Shown here: positions 43,109 to 51,600 of the stretch, in pieces | How positions within the stretch are numbered: the first letter of the stretch is position 1 | How the letters are laid out: every line of letters starts with the position of its first letter | NCBI RefSeq assembly: GCF_011043545.1 | Contig: NZ_JAAKGP010000001.1 | Span: 496,001 to 560,000 of the forward strand | Length of the DNA: 64,000 nt | Source: Rhodobacter sp. SGA-6-6 | GTDB taxonomy: Bacteria; Pseudomonadota; Alphaproteobacteria; Rhodobacterales; Rhodobacteraceae | Direction: 5' to 3' | The notes under the pieces: model-generated | Told to the model about the DNA's origin: nothing | Databases searched by the model: none | What the model saw: the letters and a program-made list of their open reading frames with translations, nothing else | Made by a program: the position numbers and the translations under genes

Positions 43109-44028
43109 CAGAACTGATACCTCCGCAGCCGGGTCTGGATGCCGAACAGGTAGATGCAGACACCCACCAGGATGATGGCGAACATGGCGCCCGCGATGGC
43201 CGAGCCCATGTAGGGATCGCCCAGCTGCAACTGGAAGCCGAAGAAGGTGCGGTAGAGGAAGGTCCCCAGGATATCGGTCGAGAAATCCGGCCCGGCCAGC
43301 GCCCCCTGCGCCACGTAGATCAGGTCGAAGGCGTTGAAGTTGCCGACGAAGGTCAGCACCGAGATGATGCCGATGGAGGGCAGGATCAGGGGCAGCTTGA
43401 TCTTCCAGAACTGGCTCATCCCGGTGATGCCGTCCATCTCGGCGGCCTCGATCACCTCGTCGGGGATCGACAGCAGGGCGGCGTAGATCAGCATCATCGG
43501 GATGCCGACGAACTGCCAGACCGAGACCAGCGCCAGCGCGGTCAGGGCGTATTCCTCTTTCCCCAGCCAGGGGGCGAACAGCGATTTCAGCCCCACCATG
43601 TCCAGCATCCCCGGCGCGATGCCCCAGATCGGCGACAGGATCAGTTTCCAGACGAAGCCGACGATGACGAAGCTCAGGATCGTGGGGATGAAGATCGCGG
43701 TGCGGTAGAAGGCCGCCATCCGCAGGCGCGGCGTCGACAGGATCGCCGCCAGCGCGATGCCGATCGGGTTCTGCACCAGCATGTGGATCAGGAAGAACCA
43801 GGCGTTGTTGCCGAGCGCGTTCCAGAACTGCTTCGACCACAAGGCATCGCCGAACAGCGTGGCGAAGTTGCGCAGGCCGACGAACATCCGCCCGCCCTGC
43901 CCGTCGGTGTTGAACAGCGACTGCAGCAGGGTGCCGAACAGCGGCACGATCATGATCGCGGTATAGACCGCCACCGCCGGGGCCAGAAACACGGCGATAT
44001 GCCAGCGCACGGGCTTACGCGCAGCCAT
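43108..44028 (-). CDS. Sugar ABC transporter permease, MalF type
   Basis: 306 residues, six membrane helices, EAA loop IPDEVIEAAEMDGITGMSQFWKIKLPLILPS. Start MAARKPVRWHIAVFLAP follows GGGGAGAAGG. It is separated from the binding protein gene by 81 bases that contain the second copy of the hairpin element. Confidence 0.94.
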   Translation of the reverse strand: MAARKPVRWHIAVFLAPAVAVYTAIMIVPLFGTLLQSLFNTDGQGGRMFVGLRNFATLFGDALWSKQFWNALGNNAWFFLIHMLVQNPIGIALAAILSTPRLRMAAFYRTAIFIPTILSFVIVGFVWKLILSPIWGIAPGMLDMVGLKSLFAPWLGKEEYALTALALVSVWQFVGIPMMLIYAALLSIPDEVIEAAEMDGITGMSQFWKIKLPLILPSIGIISVLTFVGNFNAFDLIYVAQGALAGPDFSTDILGTFLYRTFFGFQLQLGDPYMGSAIAGAMFAIILVGVCIYLFGIQTRLRRYQF

Positions 44029-44040
44029 GCCTTCTCCCCT

Positions 44041-44094
44041 TTCATCTTGGCGGAAATACTCTCGGGGGGTCCGGGGGGCAGAAGGCCCCCCCGG
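44041..44094. repeat. Intergenic hairpin element, copy 2
   Basis: 54 bases, same start (TTCATCTTGG) and layout as 32031-32084, ending in CCGGGGGG/CCCCCCGG (44071-44094, 8-base loop). Here it lies inside an operon between binding-protein and permease genes, where a stem could protect the upstream mRNA and reduce permease expression. Confidence 0.8.
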
Positions 44095-44109
44095 CTCCTT
44101 CGGTTCAGA

Positions 44110-45357
44110 TCACTTCTGCGGCTCATACCAGGAGGCCAGCCCCTCCTGCAGCCGCTTCGCCGCATCCTCCGGCGTCTCGGTGCCGCGGATGACGTTGGCG
44201 CTGGCGTTCCAGGTCTCGTTCTCCAGGTTCGGCGTGCCGCGCGACAGGATCTGGTAGGTGGAGCGGATCGTCGGCTGGCAGGTCTCGCGCCAGGAGACGA
44301 ATTCCTGCGCCAGCGGATCTTCCATCGCCACCGGAGTGGAGTTGAGGCTGAAGAACCCCGGCAAGGCATTGGCATAAAGCGCCGCAAATTCAGGGCTGCC
44401 GACCCACTCCAGGAACACCTTGGCCGCCTCGGCGTTCGGCGACTTGGCGTTCATGCCCATGGCGATGTCAGTATGATCAGAGATGTAGCAGGTATCGCCC
44501 TCAGCGGCCACCGGAGGCGCAAATGCTCCCATCTTGAACCCGGCCTGGGTGTTGAAGACCGAAATCTCCCACGACCCCGCCGGATAGATCGCCGCGCGGC
44601 CGAGCGTGAACAGGTTCTGGCTGTCCGGGTAGGTCTGCGCCTCGAAGCCGTCGCCGAGATAGTCCTTCCAGCGCGCCAGCTCGGCATAGGGCTCCACCCA
44701 TTGCGGGTCGGTAAGCTTCTGCTCGCCCTTGATCAGCGCCAGCCGGCCCTCTTCGCCCTTCCAGTAGTTCGGGCCGATGTTCTGGTAGCCCATGGTCGCG
44801 GCTTCCCACTGGTCGTTGGTGCCCATCGCCATCGGGATGTAGGTGCCGTCTTCCTTGATCTTGTCCAGCGCGGCGAAGAACGCGTCGCGGGTCTTCGGCA
44901 CCTCGATCCCCAGTTCGGCGAAGGCGTCGGCATTGTAGATGAAGCCGTGGATCACCGATGCCATCGGCACGCAGAAGGTGGCGCTGCCGTCGTCGGTCTG
45001 CCAGGCCGATTTCGCCACCGGCGAGAAGTTGGCCATCGCACCCAGGTCGGTCAGGTCGGCCAGATGGCCCTGGTTGAACAGCTCCAGGCTGGCGTCGAAC
45101 GGCCGGCAGGTGATCAGGTCGCCGGCCGAACCCGCGGCCAGCTTGGAGTTCAGCGCGGCGTTGTATTCCGCCGGGGCGGTCGGCGCGAAGACCACCTTGA
45201 TGTCGGGATGCGCGGCCTCGAAGGCCGGGATCAGGGTGTCCTGCCAGATGGTCAGGTCGTCGTTGCGCCAGCTTTCGATGGTCAGCGTGGTCTCGGCCAG
45301 CGCCGGGCCTGCCAGCAGCGTGCCGGTCAGCAGCGCCACGCGATAGGTCTTGGTCAT
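44110..45357 (-). CDS. Sugar ABC transporter substrate-binding protein
   Basis: 415 residues with a signal peptide (RVALLTGTLLAGPALA, cut before ETTLT). Family 1 (UgpB/MalE-like) binding protein: LTIESWRNDDLTIWQDTLIPAFEAAHPDIKV, NADAFAELGIEVPKTRDAFFAALDKIK and AAIYPAGSWEISVF. The ATG follows AGGGAGAAGAA. Substrate is inferred from context to be an amino sugar. Confidence 0.93.
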   Translation of the reverse strand: MTKTYRVALLTGTLLAGPALAETTLTIESWRNDDLTIWQDTLIPAFEAAHPDIKVVFAPTAPAEYNAALNSKLAAGSAGDLITCRPFDASLELFNQGHLADLTDLGAMANFSPVAKSAWQTDDGSATFCVPMASVIHGFIYNADAFAELGIEVPKTRDAFFAALDKIKEDGTYIPMAMGTNDQWEAATMGYQNIGPNYWKGEEGRLALIKGEQKLTDPQWVEPYAELARWKDYLGDGFEAQTYPDSQNLFTLGRAAIYPAGSWEISVFNTQAGFKMGAFAPPVAAEGDTCYISDHTDIAMGMNAKSPNAEAAKVFLEWVGSPEFAALYANALPGFFSLNSTPVAMEDPLAQEFVSWRETCQPTIRSTYQILSRGTPNLENETWNASANVIRGTETPEDAAKRLQEGLASWYEPQK

Positions 45358-45398
45358 CTTTCTTCTCCCTGTTGCGGGCGTCGCTGCGCCCCTTCGCT

Positions 45399-46283
45399 TC
45401 ACCGTTCCAGCCAGGGGGACAGATGCCCCCGGCTTTCCGTCAGATCCCCGGCCGCCTGCGCCGCCGGGCGCCCCCGCGCCACCAGCACCGCGGGCTTCAC
45501 CGCGCCCGCCGTCGCCTCCAGCGCCGCGCGCGCCGTGCCGATGTCCGCCCCCGACAGCGCCGAGACGATCCGCGCCGCCCGGGCACGCAGCTTGGCGTTG
45601 TCGGCCACGACATTGACCATGTAGCCGTCATGCACATGGCCCAGCCTTATGCCGACCAGCACCGAGACCATGTTCAGCGCCGCCTTCTGCGCCGTCGCCG
45701 CACCCATCCGTGTCGATCCTGTCACGATTTCGGGTCCGGTTTCCAGCAGGACCGGCAGGTCCGCCGCCCGCAGCAGCGCCGAACCGGCGACATTGGCGAT
45801 CCCCGCCACCTTGACCCCCGCCGCCCGGGCCAGCGCCGCCACCTCCAGCGTGTAGGGCGTGGTGCCGGAGGCCGAGAGGCACAGCGCCATGTCCCCCGCC
45901 TGCAGCCCGGCGGCGGCGAAATCCGCCTTGGCCAGCGCCGGATCGTCCTCCACCGCGCCGGTCATGTGCAGAAGCGCCGCCGTGCCGCCGGCGAACAGCA
46001 TCGGCGTGCGGTCGGGCGGAATGCCGAAGGTGCCGGCCAGTTCCAGGCAATCCGACAGCGCCATCAGCCCCGAGGACCCGGCGCCGACATAGGCCAGCCT
46101 GCCGCCCGCCCGCAGAACCTCGGCCGCGGCCTCCGCAACCTGTTGCAATGAGGGAATCGCCGGGCGCACGGCCTCCAGCGCCGCCGCCTGCGCGTCCAGC
46201 AGCCGGGCCAGCACCTCGGCCCCGCCGGCGGCATGGAGCCCGGCCGATCCCGGATGGCGCGCTTCTGTCGACCCTTCGGCCAT
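45399..46283 (-). CDS. MurQ-like N-acetylmuramic acid 6-phosphate etherase
   Basis: 294 residues with a SIS domain. MurQ splits MurNAc-6-phosphate into GlcNAc-6-phosphate and D-lactate. Visible: YVGAGSSGLMALSD, the SASGTTPYTLEVA loop and GPEIVTGSTRMGAATAQKAALNM, the MurQ signature. Two glutamates at 81 and 112 have the 31-residue spacing of the catalytic pair in MurQ. First gene of the importer operon, divergent from nagK. Some sequence drift (LSDCLEL for LDAAECP) leaves room for a related sugar substrate. Confidence 0.82.
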   Translation of the reverse strand: MAEGSTEARHPGSAGLHAAGGAEVLARLLDAQAAALEAVRPAIPSLQQVAEAAAEVLRAGGRLAYVGAGSSGLMALSDCLELAGTFGIPPDRTPMLFAGGTAALLHMTGAVEDDPALAKADFAAAGLQAGDMALCLSASGTTPYTLEVAALARAAGVKVAGIANVAGSALLRAADLPVLLETGPEIVTGSTRMGAATAQKAALNMVSVLVGIRLGHVHDGYMVNVVADNAKLRARAARIVSALSGADIGTARAALEATAGAVKPAVLVARGRPAAQAAGDLTESRGHLSPWLER

Positions 46284-46301
46284 CTGATTCCCCCTCGTCT
46301 C

Positions 46302-46421
46302 CGGTATCTAATGCCAAAATAATACCACTTGTAAAGCATCCATTGCAAAAGCCGTAAATTTTGCCGGGTCAGGCAGGCTTTCCAAGGTATCTCTTGCAAA
46401 TGGTATTATCTTGGTATCATC
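46302..46421. promoter_or_regulatory. Mirrored tandem operator in the murQ/nagK divergent promoter
   Basis: ATAATACCA (46319-46327) and TGGTATTAT (46401-46409) form a perfect 9-bp inverted repeat. Each arm is followed 11 bases on by a second box: TGGTATCAT at 46412-46420 on the plus strand, and TGGCATTAG at about 46308-46316 on the minus strand. Extra GGTATC lies at 46386. HutC-type GntR regulators such as NagR/DasR bind TGGTCT-like half-sites; the GntR at 47273 is the likely binder. Confidence 0.7.
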
Positions 46422-46442
46422 ATGCGCCGCAGAGGAGTCGCC

Positions 46443-47273
46443 ATGGGCCTGATCATCGGAGTGGACGGAGGGGGAAGCGGCTGCCGCGTCGCCGTGGCGG
46501 ATGCGGCCGGCACCGTGCTGGCCCGCGCCGAGGGCGGCCCGGCCAATATCGCCACCGATCCCGAAGGCGCGCTGCGGTCGATCCTGGCCTGCGCAGAGAC
46601 GGCGTTCCATCAGGCCGCCGGCTCCTCGGCCCGGATGGGCGAGGTCCGCGCCGGGCTGGGGCTGGCCGGGGCCAATGCCGCCGGCGCCGCCGAGCGGCTG
46701 ACCGCCGCCCTGCCCTTCGCCCGCTGCCGGGTCGAGACCGACGCGATGACCGCCGCCCGCGGCGCCTTGGGCGCCGAGGACGGCATCCTCGCCGCCATCG
46801 GCACCGGCTCGGTCTTCGTGCGCCAGCAGGGCGGTCAACTGCGGCAGTTCGGCGGCTGGGGCATCGTCCTCGGCGACGAAGGCTCCGGCGCCAGCCTCGG
46901 CCGCGCCGCCCTGCGCCGCGCCCTGCGGGCCGCCGAGGGCTTCGTGCCGATGACCGGCTACCTGTCAGCCCTGATCGCCCGCTTCGGCGGGGCCGAAGGC
47001 GTGATCGCCTTCTCGCTGTCCGCCCGGCCCTCGGAGTTCGCGCAACTCGCGCCGGAGATCACCGCCTCGGACGATCCGGCCTGCCGGGCGATCTGGGCCG
47101 AAAACGTCTCTGACATTGCCGGAATGCTCACCTCTCTCGGCGCTCCCGCCCTTCCCGTCACCTTCGCCGGCGGGCTGGCCGCGGCCTGTGCCGCCGCCCT
47201 GCCCGACATCCCGCAGCGCCCCGCCAAGGGCACCTCGCTGGACGGCGCGCTGATGCTGGCGCGGGGGTTGTGA
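46443..47273 (+). CDS. BadF/BadG-family amino sugar kinase (GlcNAc/MurNAc kinase type)
   Basis: 276 residues. ATPase fold of the ASKHA family: IIGVDGGGSGCRVAVAD phosphate-1 motif, GAEDGILAAIGTGSVF phosphate-2, FGGWGIVLGDEGSGASLGR (BadF/NagK signature) and PVTFAGGLA. It would phosphorylate imported N-acetylglucosamine and perhaps N-acetylmuramic acid, as the related MurK of Clostridium does. Start at 46443 follows GAGGAG; an in-frame ATG 7 codons earlier lacks one. Confidence 0.88.
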   Translation: MGLIIGVDGGGSGCRVAVADAAGTVLARAEGGPANIATDPEGALRSILACAETAFHQAAGSSARMGEVRAGLGLAGANAAGAAERLTAALPFARCRVETDAMTAARGALGAEDGILAAIGTGSVFVRQQGGQLRQFGGWGIVLGDEGSGASLGRAALRRALRAAEGFVPMTGYLSALIARFGGAEGVIAFSLSARPSEFAQLAPEITASDDPACRAIWAENVSDIAGMLTSLGAPALPVTFAGGLAAACAAALPDIPQRPAKGTSLDGALMLARGL

Positions 47274-48037
47274 TGGAGCAGCTGTTCAGCCCGGAAGGCT
47301 TCGACGACCCCGGCTCCGGCCCGCTTTACCTGCAACTGCAGCGCCGCATCGCGGAGGCCATCGCCTCCGGCCGGCTCTCCCCCGGCGACAGCCTGCCGGC
47401 CGAGCGCGACATGGCGGCGATGACCGGCCTGTCCCGCGTCACCGTCCGCAACGCCATCCAGGCGCTGGTTGCCGGGGGCCAGCTGGTGCAGCGCCGCGGC
47501 TCCGGCACCTTCGTCGCCCAGAAGGTCGAGCGGCTGGAACAGGCCCTGTCGCTGCTGACCTCCTTCACCGAGGACATGGCCCGCCGCGGCCGGACCGTCG
47601 ATTCGCACTGGCTCTCCCGCCGCATCGACGCCCCCGCGCCCGAGGAGGTGATGGCCCTCGGCCTCGGCGGCGAGGAGCGGGTGGCGCGACTGGAGCGGGT
47701 CCGCCGCTCCGACGGCGTGCCGCTGGCGATCGAGCGCGCCTCGATCCCGGCCTCGATCCTGCCCGATCCCGCAGCGGTGGAAGGCTCGCTCTACCTGGCG
47801 CTGGAAAAGCTGGGCAGCCGCCCGGTCCGCGCCGTCCAGCGCATCTCGGCCGCCAATCTCGGCCCGCGCGACGCCGACCTGCTGGGCGTCACGCCGGGCG
47901 TGGCGGGGCTGAAGATCGAGCGGATCGGCTATCTGGCATCGGGGCGGGTGGTGGAATTCACCCGCTCGCTCTATCGCGGCGATGCCTATGATTTCGCCGT
48001 GGAACTGAAGCTTTCACCGGAAGGACAGGCAAGATGA
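47273..48037 (+). CDS. GntR/HutC-family transcriptional regulator of amino sugar use
   Basis: 254 residues. N-terminal winged helix (YLQLQRRIAEAIASGRLSPGDSLPAERDMAAMTGLSRVTVRNAIQAL, about 18-65) and C-terminal UTRA ligand domain ending with YLASGRVVEFTRSLYRGDAYDFAVEL. NagR-type proteins sense GlcN-6-P or GlcNAc-6-P. Coupled to the kinase by TGATG and to the deaminase by 4 bases. It probably binds the TGGTAT boxes at 46302-46421. Confidence 0.92.
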   Translation: MEQLFSPEGFDDPGSGPLYLQLQRRIAEAIASGRLSPGDSLPAERDMAAMTGLSRVTVRNAIQALVAGGQLVQRRGSGTFVAQKVERLEQALSLLTSFTEDMARRGRTVDSHWLSRRIDAPAPEEVMALGLGGEERVARLERVRRSDGVPLAIERASIPASILPDPAAVEGSLYLALEKLGSRPVRAVQRISAANLGPRDADLLGVTPGVAGLKIERIGYLASGRVVEFTRSLYRGDAYDFAVELKLSPEGQAR

Positions 48038-49056
48038 CCTCGCAGATGGCCCGCGAAGTGGCCGAGATTCCGCAGGCCGCCCGGCGCTTCCTGGACCTCT
48101 CCGCCGGCCCGCTGCGCGAGGCGGCGGGGGCGCTGCGGCAAGCCGAGCCGCGGATGCTGCTGACGGTGGCGCGCGGATCGTCGGACCATGCCGCGACCGT
48201 CCTGAAATATGCGGCGGAGATGCTGGCGGGCATCCCGGTGGCTTCCATCGGCCCCTCGGTCGCCTCGATCTACGGCCGGCCGCTGGCGCTGGCGGGGGCG
48301 GGCTGCATCGGCATCTCGCAATCCGGGCAAAGCCCCGACATCGTGCAGATGATGCAGGCGGCGCGGCAGGGCGGCGCGCTGACGGTGGCGATCACCAACC
48401 ACGGCGAAAGCCCACTGGCCGCGGCCGCGGCGCATTGCCTGCCGCTGCAGGCGGGGGCGGAGACGGCGGTTGCGGCGACCAAGACCTTCGTCTGCTCGGT
48501 GCTGGCCGGGCTGGCGCTGCTGGCGGAATGGCGGCAGGACCGGGCCTTGCAGGAGGCCGTTGCCGCGACGCCGGAGGCGATGGAGCGGGCGCTGGCGCTG
48601 GACTGGTCGCCGCTGTCGGCCCGGCTGGCGCGGGCGCAATCGGCCTATGTGCTGGGGCGCGGCCCCGCCATCGGCATAGCCGCCGAGGCGGCGCTGAAGC
48701 TGAAGGAGACCTGCGGGCTGCACGCCGAGGGCTTCTCCGCCGCCGAGGTGCTGCACGGCCCCGCTGCCATCGTCCATTCCGGCTTTCCGGTGCTGGCGCT
48801 GGCGGTGGATGACGAGGCCCTGCCGCATGTGGTGCAGACCGCCGAGCGACTTGCGGCGCAGGGGGCGGATGTCTTCCTGACCGGGGCGCAGGCGAAGGGC
48901 GCGGTCACGCTGCCCGGGGTGGACGGGGTGCACCCGCTGCTGGCGCCGCTGGTGCTGGCGGTGGCGTTTTATGCCTTCGTAGAGACGCTTTCGCGCCGCC
49001 GCGGCTTCGACCCCGATACCCCGCCGCATCTGCGCAAGGTGACGGAGACCTTGTGA
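48034..49056 (+). CDS. SIS-type glucosamine-6-phosphate deaminase (NagB-II)
   Basis: 340 residues with two SIS domains, like the isomerase half of GlmS but without the amidotransferase half. ARGSSDHAA (46-54), SQSGQSPDIV (95-104), ATKTF (148-152) and AEGFSAAEVLHGP (231-243) are the sugar-phosphate and catalytic motifs. It would turn GlcN-6-phosphate into fructose-6-phosphate and ammonia, replacing classical NagB. Overlaps the regulator and nagA genes. Confidence 0.88.
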   Translation: MTSQMAREVAEIPQAARRFLDLSAGPLREAAGALRQAEPRMLLTVARGSSDHAATVLKYAAEMLAGIPVASIGPSVASIYGRPLALAGAGCIGISQSGQSPDIVQMMQAARQGGALTVAITNHGESPLAAAAAHCLPLQAGAETAVAATKTFVCSVLAGLALLAEWRQDRALQEAVAATPEAMERALALDWSPLSARLARAQSAYVLGRGPAIGIAAEAALKLKETCGLHAEGFSAAEVLHGPAAIVHSGFPVLALAVDDEALPHVVQTAERLAAQGADVFLTGAQAKGAVTLPGVDGVHPLLAPLVLAVAFYAFVETLSRRRGFDPDTPPHLRKVTETL

Positions 49057-50159
49057 TGACCACCTACACCGGCGCCATAGTCTATGACGGAACCCGCCTG
49101 CGGGAGGGCGGGCTTTCCGTGGCCGGGGGCCATGTCGCCGACACCGACGCCGGCCCGGTGGAGCGGCTGGAGGGCGGCTGGCTGCTGCCCGGTCTCCTGG
49201 ACCTGCAGGTGAACGGCGGCGGCGGGCATCAGGTCTCGGGCGCGACCACGGCGGCCGACTTGGCGATGATGTGCCGGGTCCATGAGCGGCTGGGGACGAC
49301 CGGCATCCTGCCGACGCTGATCACCGACACGCCGGAGGCGACGGCGGCGGTTCTGGCTGCCGGAGTCGAGGCGGCAGCGGTGCCGGGCTTCCTCGGCCTG
49401 CATCTGGAAGGCCCGCATCTCGACCCGCGCCGCAAGGGCGCGCACGACCCGACGCTGATCCGGCCGATGACGGATACGGACCTGAATCGTCTCTGCGAAG
49501 GCGCAAAAGCGCTGCCCTCGCTGCTGGTAACGCTGGCGCCGGAGAGCGTGACGGCAGCGCAGATCGCCGCGCTGGCGGCGGCGGGGGTGGTGGTCAGCCT
49601 CGGCCACAGCGACTGCGGCCTTGCCACGGCGCAGGCGGCCTTCGCGGCGGGTGCTTCCTGCGTGACTCACCTGTTCAACGCCATGAGCCAGCTCGGCAAC
49701 CGCGAGCCCGGGCTGGCCGGCGCGGCGCTGACCGGCGCGCCGTTCTGCGGACTGATCGCCGACGGCATCCATGTCGCGCCCGAGGCCATGCGCATCGCCA
49801 TGGCGGCGGCTCCGGGGCGGCTGTTCCTCGTCTCCGACTGCATGGCCCCCGCCGGCACCGTTGTGACCGAGTTCACCCTCGGCACCCGCCGCATCCTGCG
49901 CCGGGACGGACGGCTGACGCTGGAGGACGGCACGCTGGCCGGGGCCGACCTGACCCTGCCGCAGGCCATTCGCACCATGGTGGAGCGGGTGGGCGCCGCG
50001 CCGGAAGTGGCCTTCGCCATGGCCACCTCGCGCCCCGCCGCCTGCCTGCGCCGCAGCGACATCGGCCATCTGCGGCCGGGCGGCCGGGCGGATTTCGTCC
50101 ATCTCGGCCCGGACTTCACCCTGCGCGGGGTCTGGCGGGCGGGACAGCGCGTCCGCTGA
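49056..50159 (+). CDS. nagA: N-acetylglucosamine-6-phosphate deacetylase
   Basis: 367 residues. Amidohydrolase fold with LPGLLDLQVNGGGGHQVSG, the metal ligands Glu118 (HLEGPHLDPRRKGAH), His184 (LGHSDC) and His205 (THLFNAMSQL), and the catalytic Asp261 (SDCMAPAG). Removes acetate from GlcNAc-6-phosphate. ATG overlaps the deaminase stop (TGATG). Confidence 0.95.
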   Translation: MTTYTGAIVYDGTRLREGGLSVAGGHVADTDAGPVERLEGGWLLPGLLDLQVNGGGGHQVSGATTAADLAMMCRVHERLGTTGILPTLITDTPEATAAVLAAGVEAAAVPGFLGLHLEGPHLDPRRKGAHDPTLIRPMTDTDLNRLCEGAKALPSLLVTLAPESVTAAQIAALAAAGVVVSLGHSDCGLATAQAAFAAGASCVTHLFNAMSQLGNREPGLAGAALTGAPFCGLIADGIHVAPEAMRIAMAAAPGRLFLVSDCMAPAGTVVTEFTLGTRRILRRDGRLTLEDGTLAGADLTLPQAIRTMVERVGAAPEVAFAMATSRPAACLRRSDIGHLRPGGRADFVHLGPDFTLRGVWRAGQRVR

Positions 50160-50170
50160 CTTCCGCCTTT

Positions 50171-50201
50171 ACAGAGCCGGTTTTCTCCGGCTTACCTCTG
50201 T
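50171..50201. promoter_or_regulatory. Imperfect palindrome before the GntR gene
   Basis: ACAGAGCCGG and CCGG...CTCTGT form a nested inverted repeat (outer 6 bp, inner 4-6 bp) between nagA and the next GntR gene, ending one base before its ATG. It may be the nagA terminator or an autoregulatory operator. Confidence 0.4.
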
Positions 50202-50202
50202 C

Positions 50203-50853
50203 ATGGCCGGACAGACCGATACCCTCATCACCGCGATCATGGACTGGATCGACATCGGCCGCCTGAACCCCGGCGACCCGATCGACGAGGCCGCGCTGGC
50301 CGCCGAGTTCGGCACCTCGCGCACCCCGGTCCGCGAGGCGATCCTGAAGCTGGAGGCGATGGGGCTGATCCGCCGCCACCCGCGCAAGGGTGCGACGCTG
50401 TTCCGGCCGACGCTGGAGGAGTTCCTCGCCATCCTCGAAGTCCACGCAAGGCTGGAGGGGCAGGCCGCCGGCCTTGCCGCCCGCCGGCTGTCGAAAAGCG
50501 GGGCCGAGGCGCTGGAGGCAATCGTCGCGCGCTGCGAGGACCATGCGGCGCGGCATGGCGACGGCAACCCGGACGGCTATTACCAGCTGAACCTGCGGTT
50601 CCACGAGACGGTTGCGGTGGCAGCGGGCAACCCGTTCCTGACCGAGATGATCAAGACCAATGCCCGCAAGCTGCTGGCCTATTACCGCGCGCGCTATCGC
50701 TATGCCGGGGCCATCGCGGCCTCGGCGGCCGAGCATCGGGCGCTGGCCCGGCTGATGCTGGACCGCGACTCGGCGGGCGCCGAGGCGATGATGCAGCGGC
50801 ATGTGCAGTTCGACCAGATCACCGCGATGGACCTGCTGGCGGCGCTGTCCTAG
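50203..50853 (+). CDS. GntR/FCD-family regulator of the P450 module
   Basis: 216 residues. Winged helix at about 10-65 (LNPGDPIDEAALAAEFGTSRTPVREAILKLEAMGLI) and an all-helical FCD ligand domain (LRFHETVAVAAGNPFL, YRYAGAIAASAAEHRAL with metal-ligand-like His). It ends tail to tail with the amidotransferase gene (4-base stop overlap). A GntR regulator next to a P450 and a GS-like gene is also found in mycobacterial cyclic-amine loci, so it likely controls 50850-54505. Confidence 0.85.
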   Translation: MAGQTDTLITAIMDWIDIGRLNPGDPIDEAALAAEFGTSRTPVREAILKLEAMGLIRRHPRKGATLFRPTLEEFLAILEVHARLEGQAAGLAARRLSKSGAEALEAIVARCEDHAARHGDGNPDGYYQLNLRFHETVAVAAGNPFLTEMIKTNARKLLAYYRARYRYAGAIAASAAEHRALARLMLDRDSAGAEAMMQRHVQFDQITAMDLLAALS

Positions 50854-51527
50854 GCGCGCTCGAAGAAATCCACGATGCGCTGCGCCATGCGTTCGGTCTC
50901 CGCGGGCCGGTTTAGTGACGCTTTTGCCCGCACCGCGACCTCGGGCGGCAGCTTGTCCTGATATTCCTCGACCAGCGCCTTGGCGAAATCCTCGGTGATC
51001 TCGGGGTGGTATTGCGTCGTCAGCACCCGCGGGCCGATGCGGTAGGCGCCGAAGGGGCAGTCCGCATTGCCGCCCAAGGGTTCCGCCCCCTCGGGCAGTT
51101 CGGTCACCTGCTCGACATGGGCGGCATAGAGCCGGATCGGCGCGCCTTCCATCTCGGTCTCGGCCAGCCCGAAGACCCAGCCGCCGGGATTGCGCTCCAC
51201 CTTGCCGCCCAGGGCCTTGGCGATGGCCTGATGGCCGAAGCAGGCGCCGAACAGGGGCTGGTCGCAGTCCCTTATCTCGCGAATCACCTGCATCAGCCGG
51301 TGCACCCAAGCCTGATCGTCATGGACAGAGGCCGGGCTGCCGGTGATGATGAAACCGTCGTAGTCCGACAGGTCCGCAGGAAACGCGCCATCCTTCACCG
51401 CGATGGTGGTGAAGCGCCAGTCGGGCCGCAAGGACCCGAGAAGACGGGCGAATTTCTCGCCGTCCTTGGGATGCCTCTGCGCAAAATCGCTTTCGTCCGT
51501 GTTTGCCATCAGGATCGCGATATGCAT
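50850..51527 (-). CDS. Class I glutamine amidotransferase-like hydrolase
   Basis: 225 residues, single GATase domain with the triad Cys96 (GACFGHQ), His174 and Glu176 (YHPEITED). No synthase domain is attached. Beside a GS-like ligase such proteins can hydrolyse gamma-glutamyl amides, as proposed for the partner of the aniline GS-like enzyme. Divergent from the P450 with a 73-base AT-rich promoter between. Confidence 0.85.
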   Translation of the reverse strand: MHIAILMANTDESDFAQRHPKDGEKFARLLGSLRPDWRFTTIAVKDGAFPADLSDYDGFIITGSPASVHDDQAWVHRLMQVIREIRDCDQPLFGACFGHQAIAKALGGKVERNPGGWVFGLAETEMEGAPIRLYAAHVEQVTELPEGAEPLGGNADCPFGAYRIGPRVLTTQYHPEITEDFAKALVEEYQDKLPPEVAVRAKASLNRPAETERMAQRIVDFFERA

Positions 51528-51543
51528 GGTCTGCGGCCTTTAC

Positions 51544-51575
51544 ATATTTATGAACACGTTTAGTATATTTATAAC
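51544..51575. promoter_or_regulatory. Direct repeat between amidotransferase and P450 genes
   Basis: ATATTTAT at 51544-51551 and 51565-51572, each followed by GAAC or AAC, 21 bases apart (two helical turns) in the most AT-rich part of this locus. Candidate operator for the GntR regulator, or overlapping -10 regions of the two promoters. Confidence 0.45.
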
Positions 51576-51600
51576 TCAGCTTCAGGCAAGGGAGTGGCGC

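Noticed and set aside
48034-49056. GlmS (glucosamine-fructose-6-phosphate aminotransferase)
   Set aside because: Only the two SIS domains are present, without the N-terminal glutaminase domain, and it lies in a degradative nag locus.
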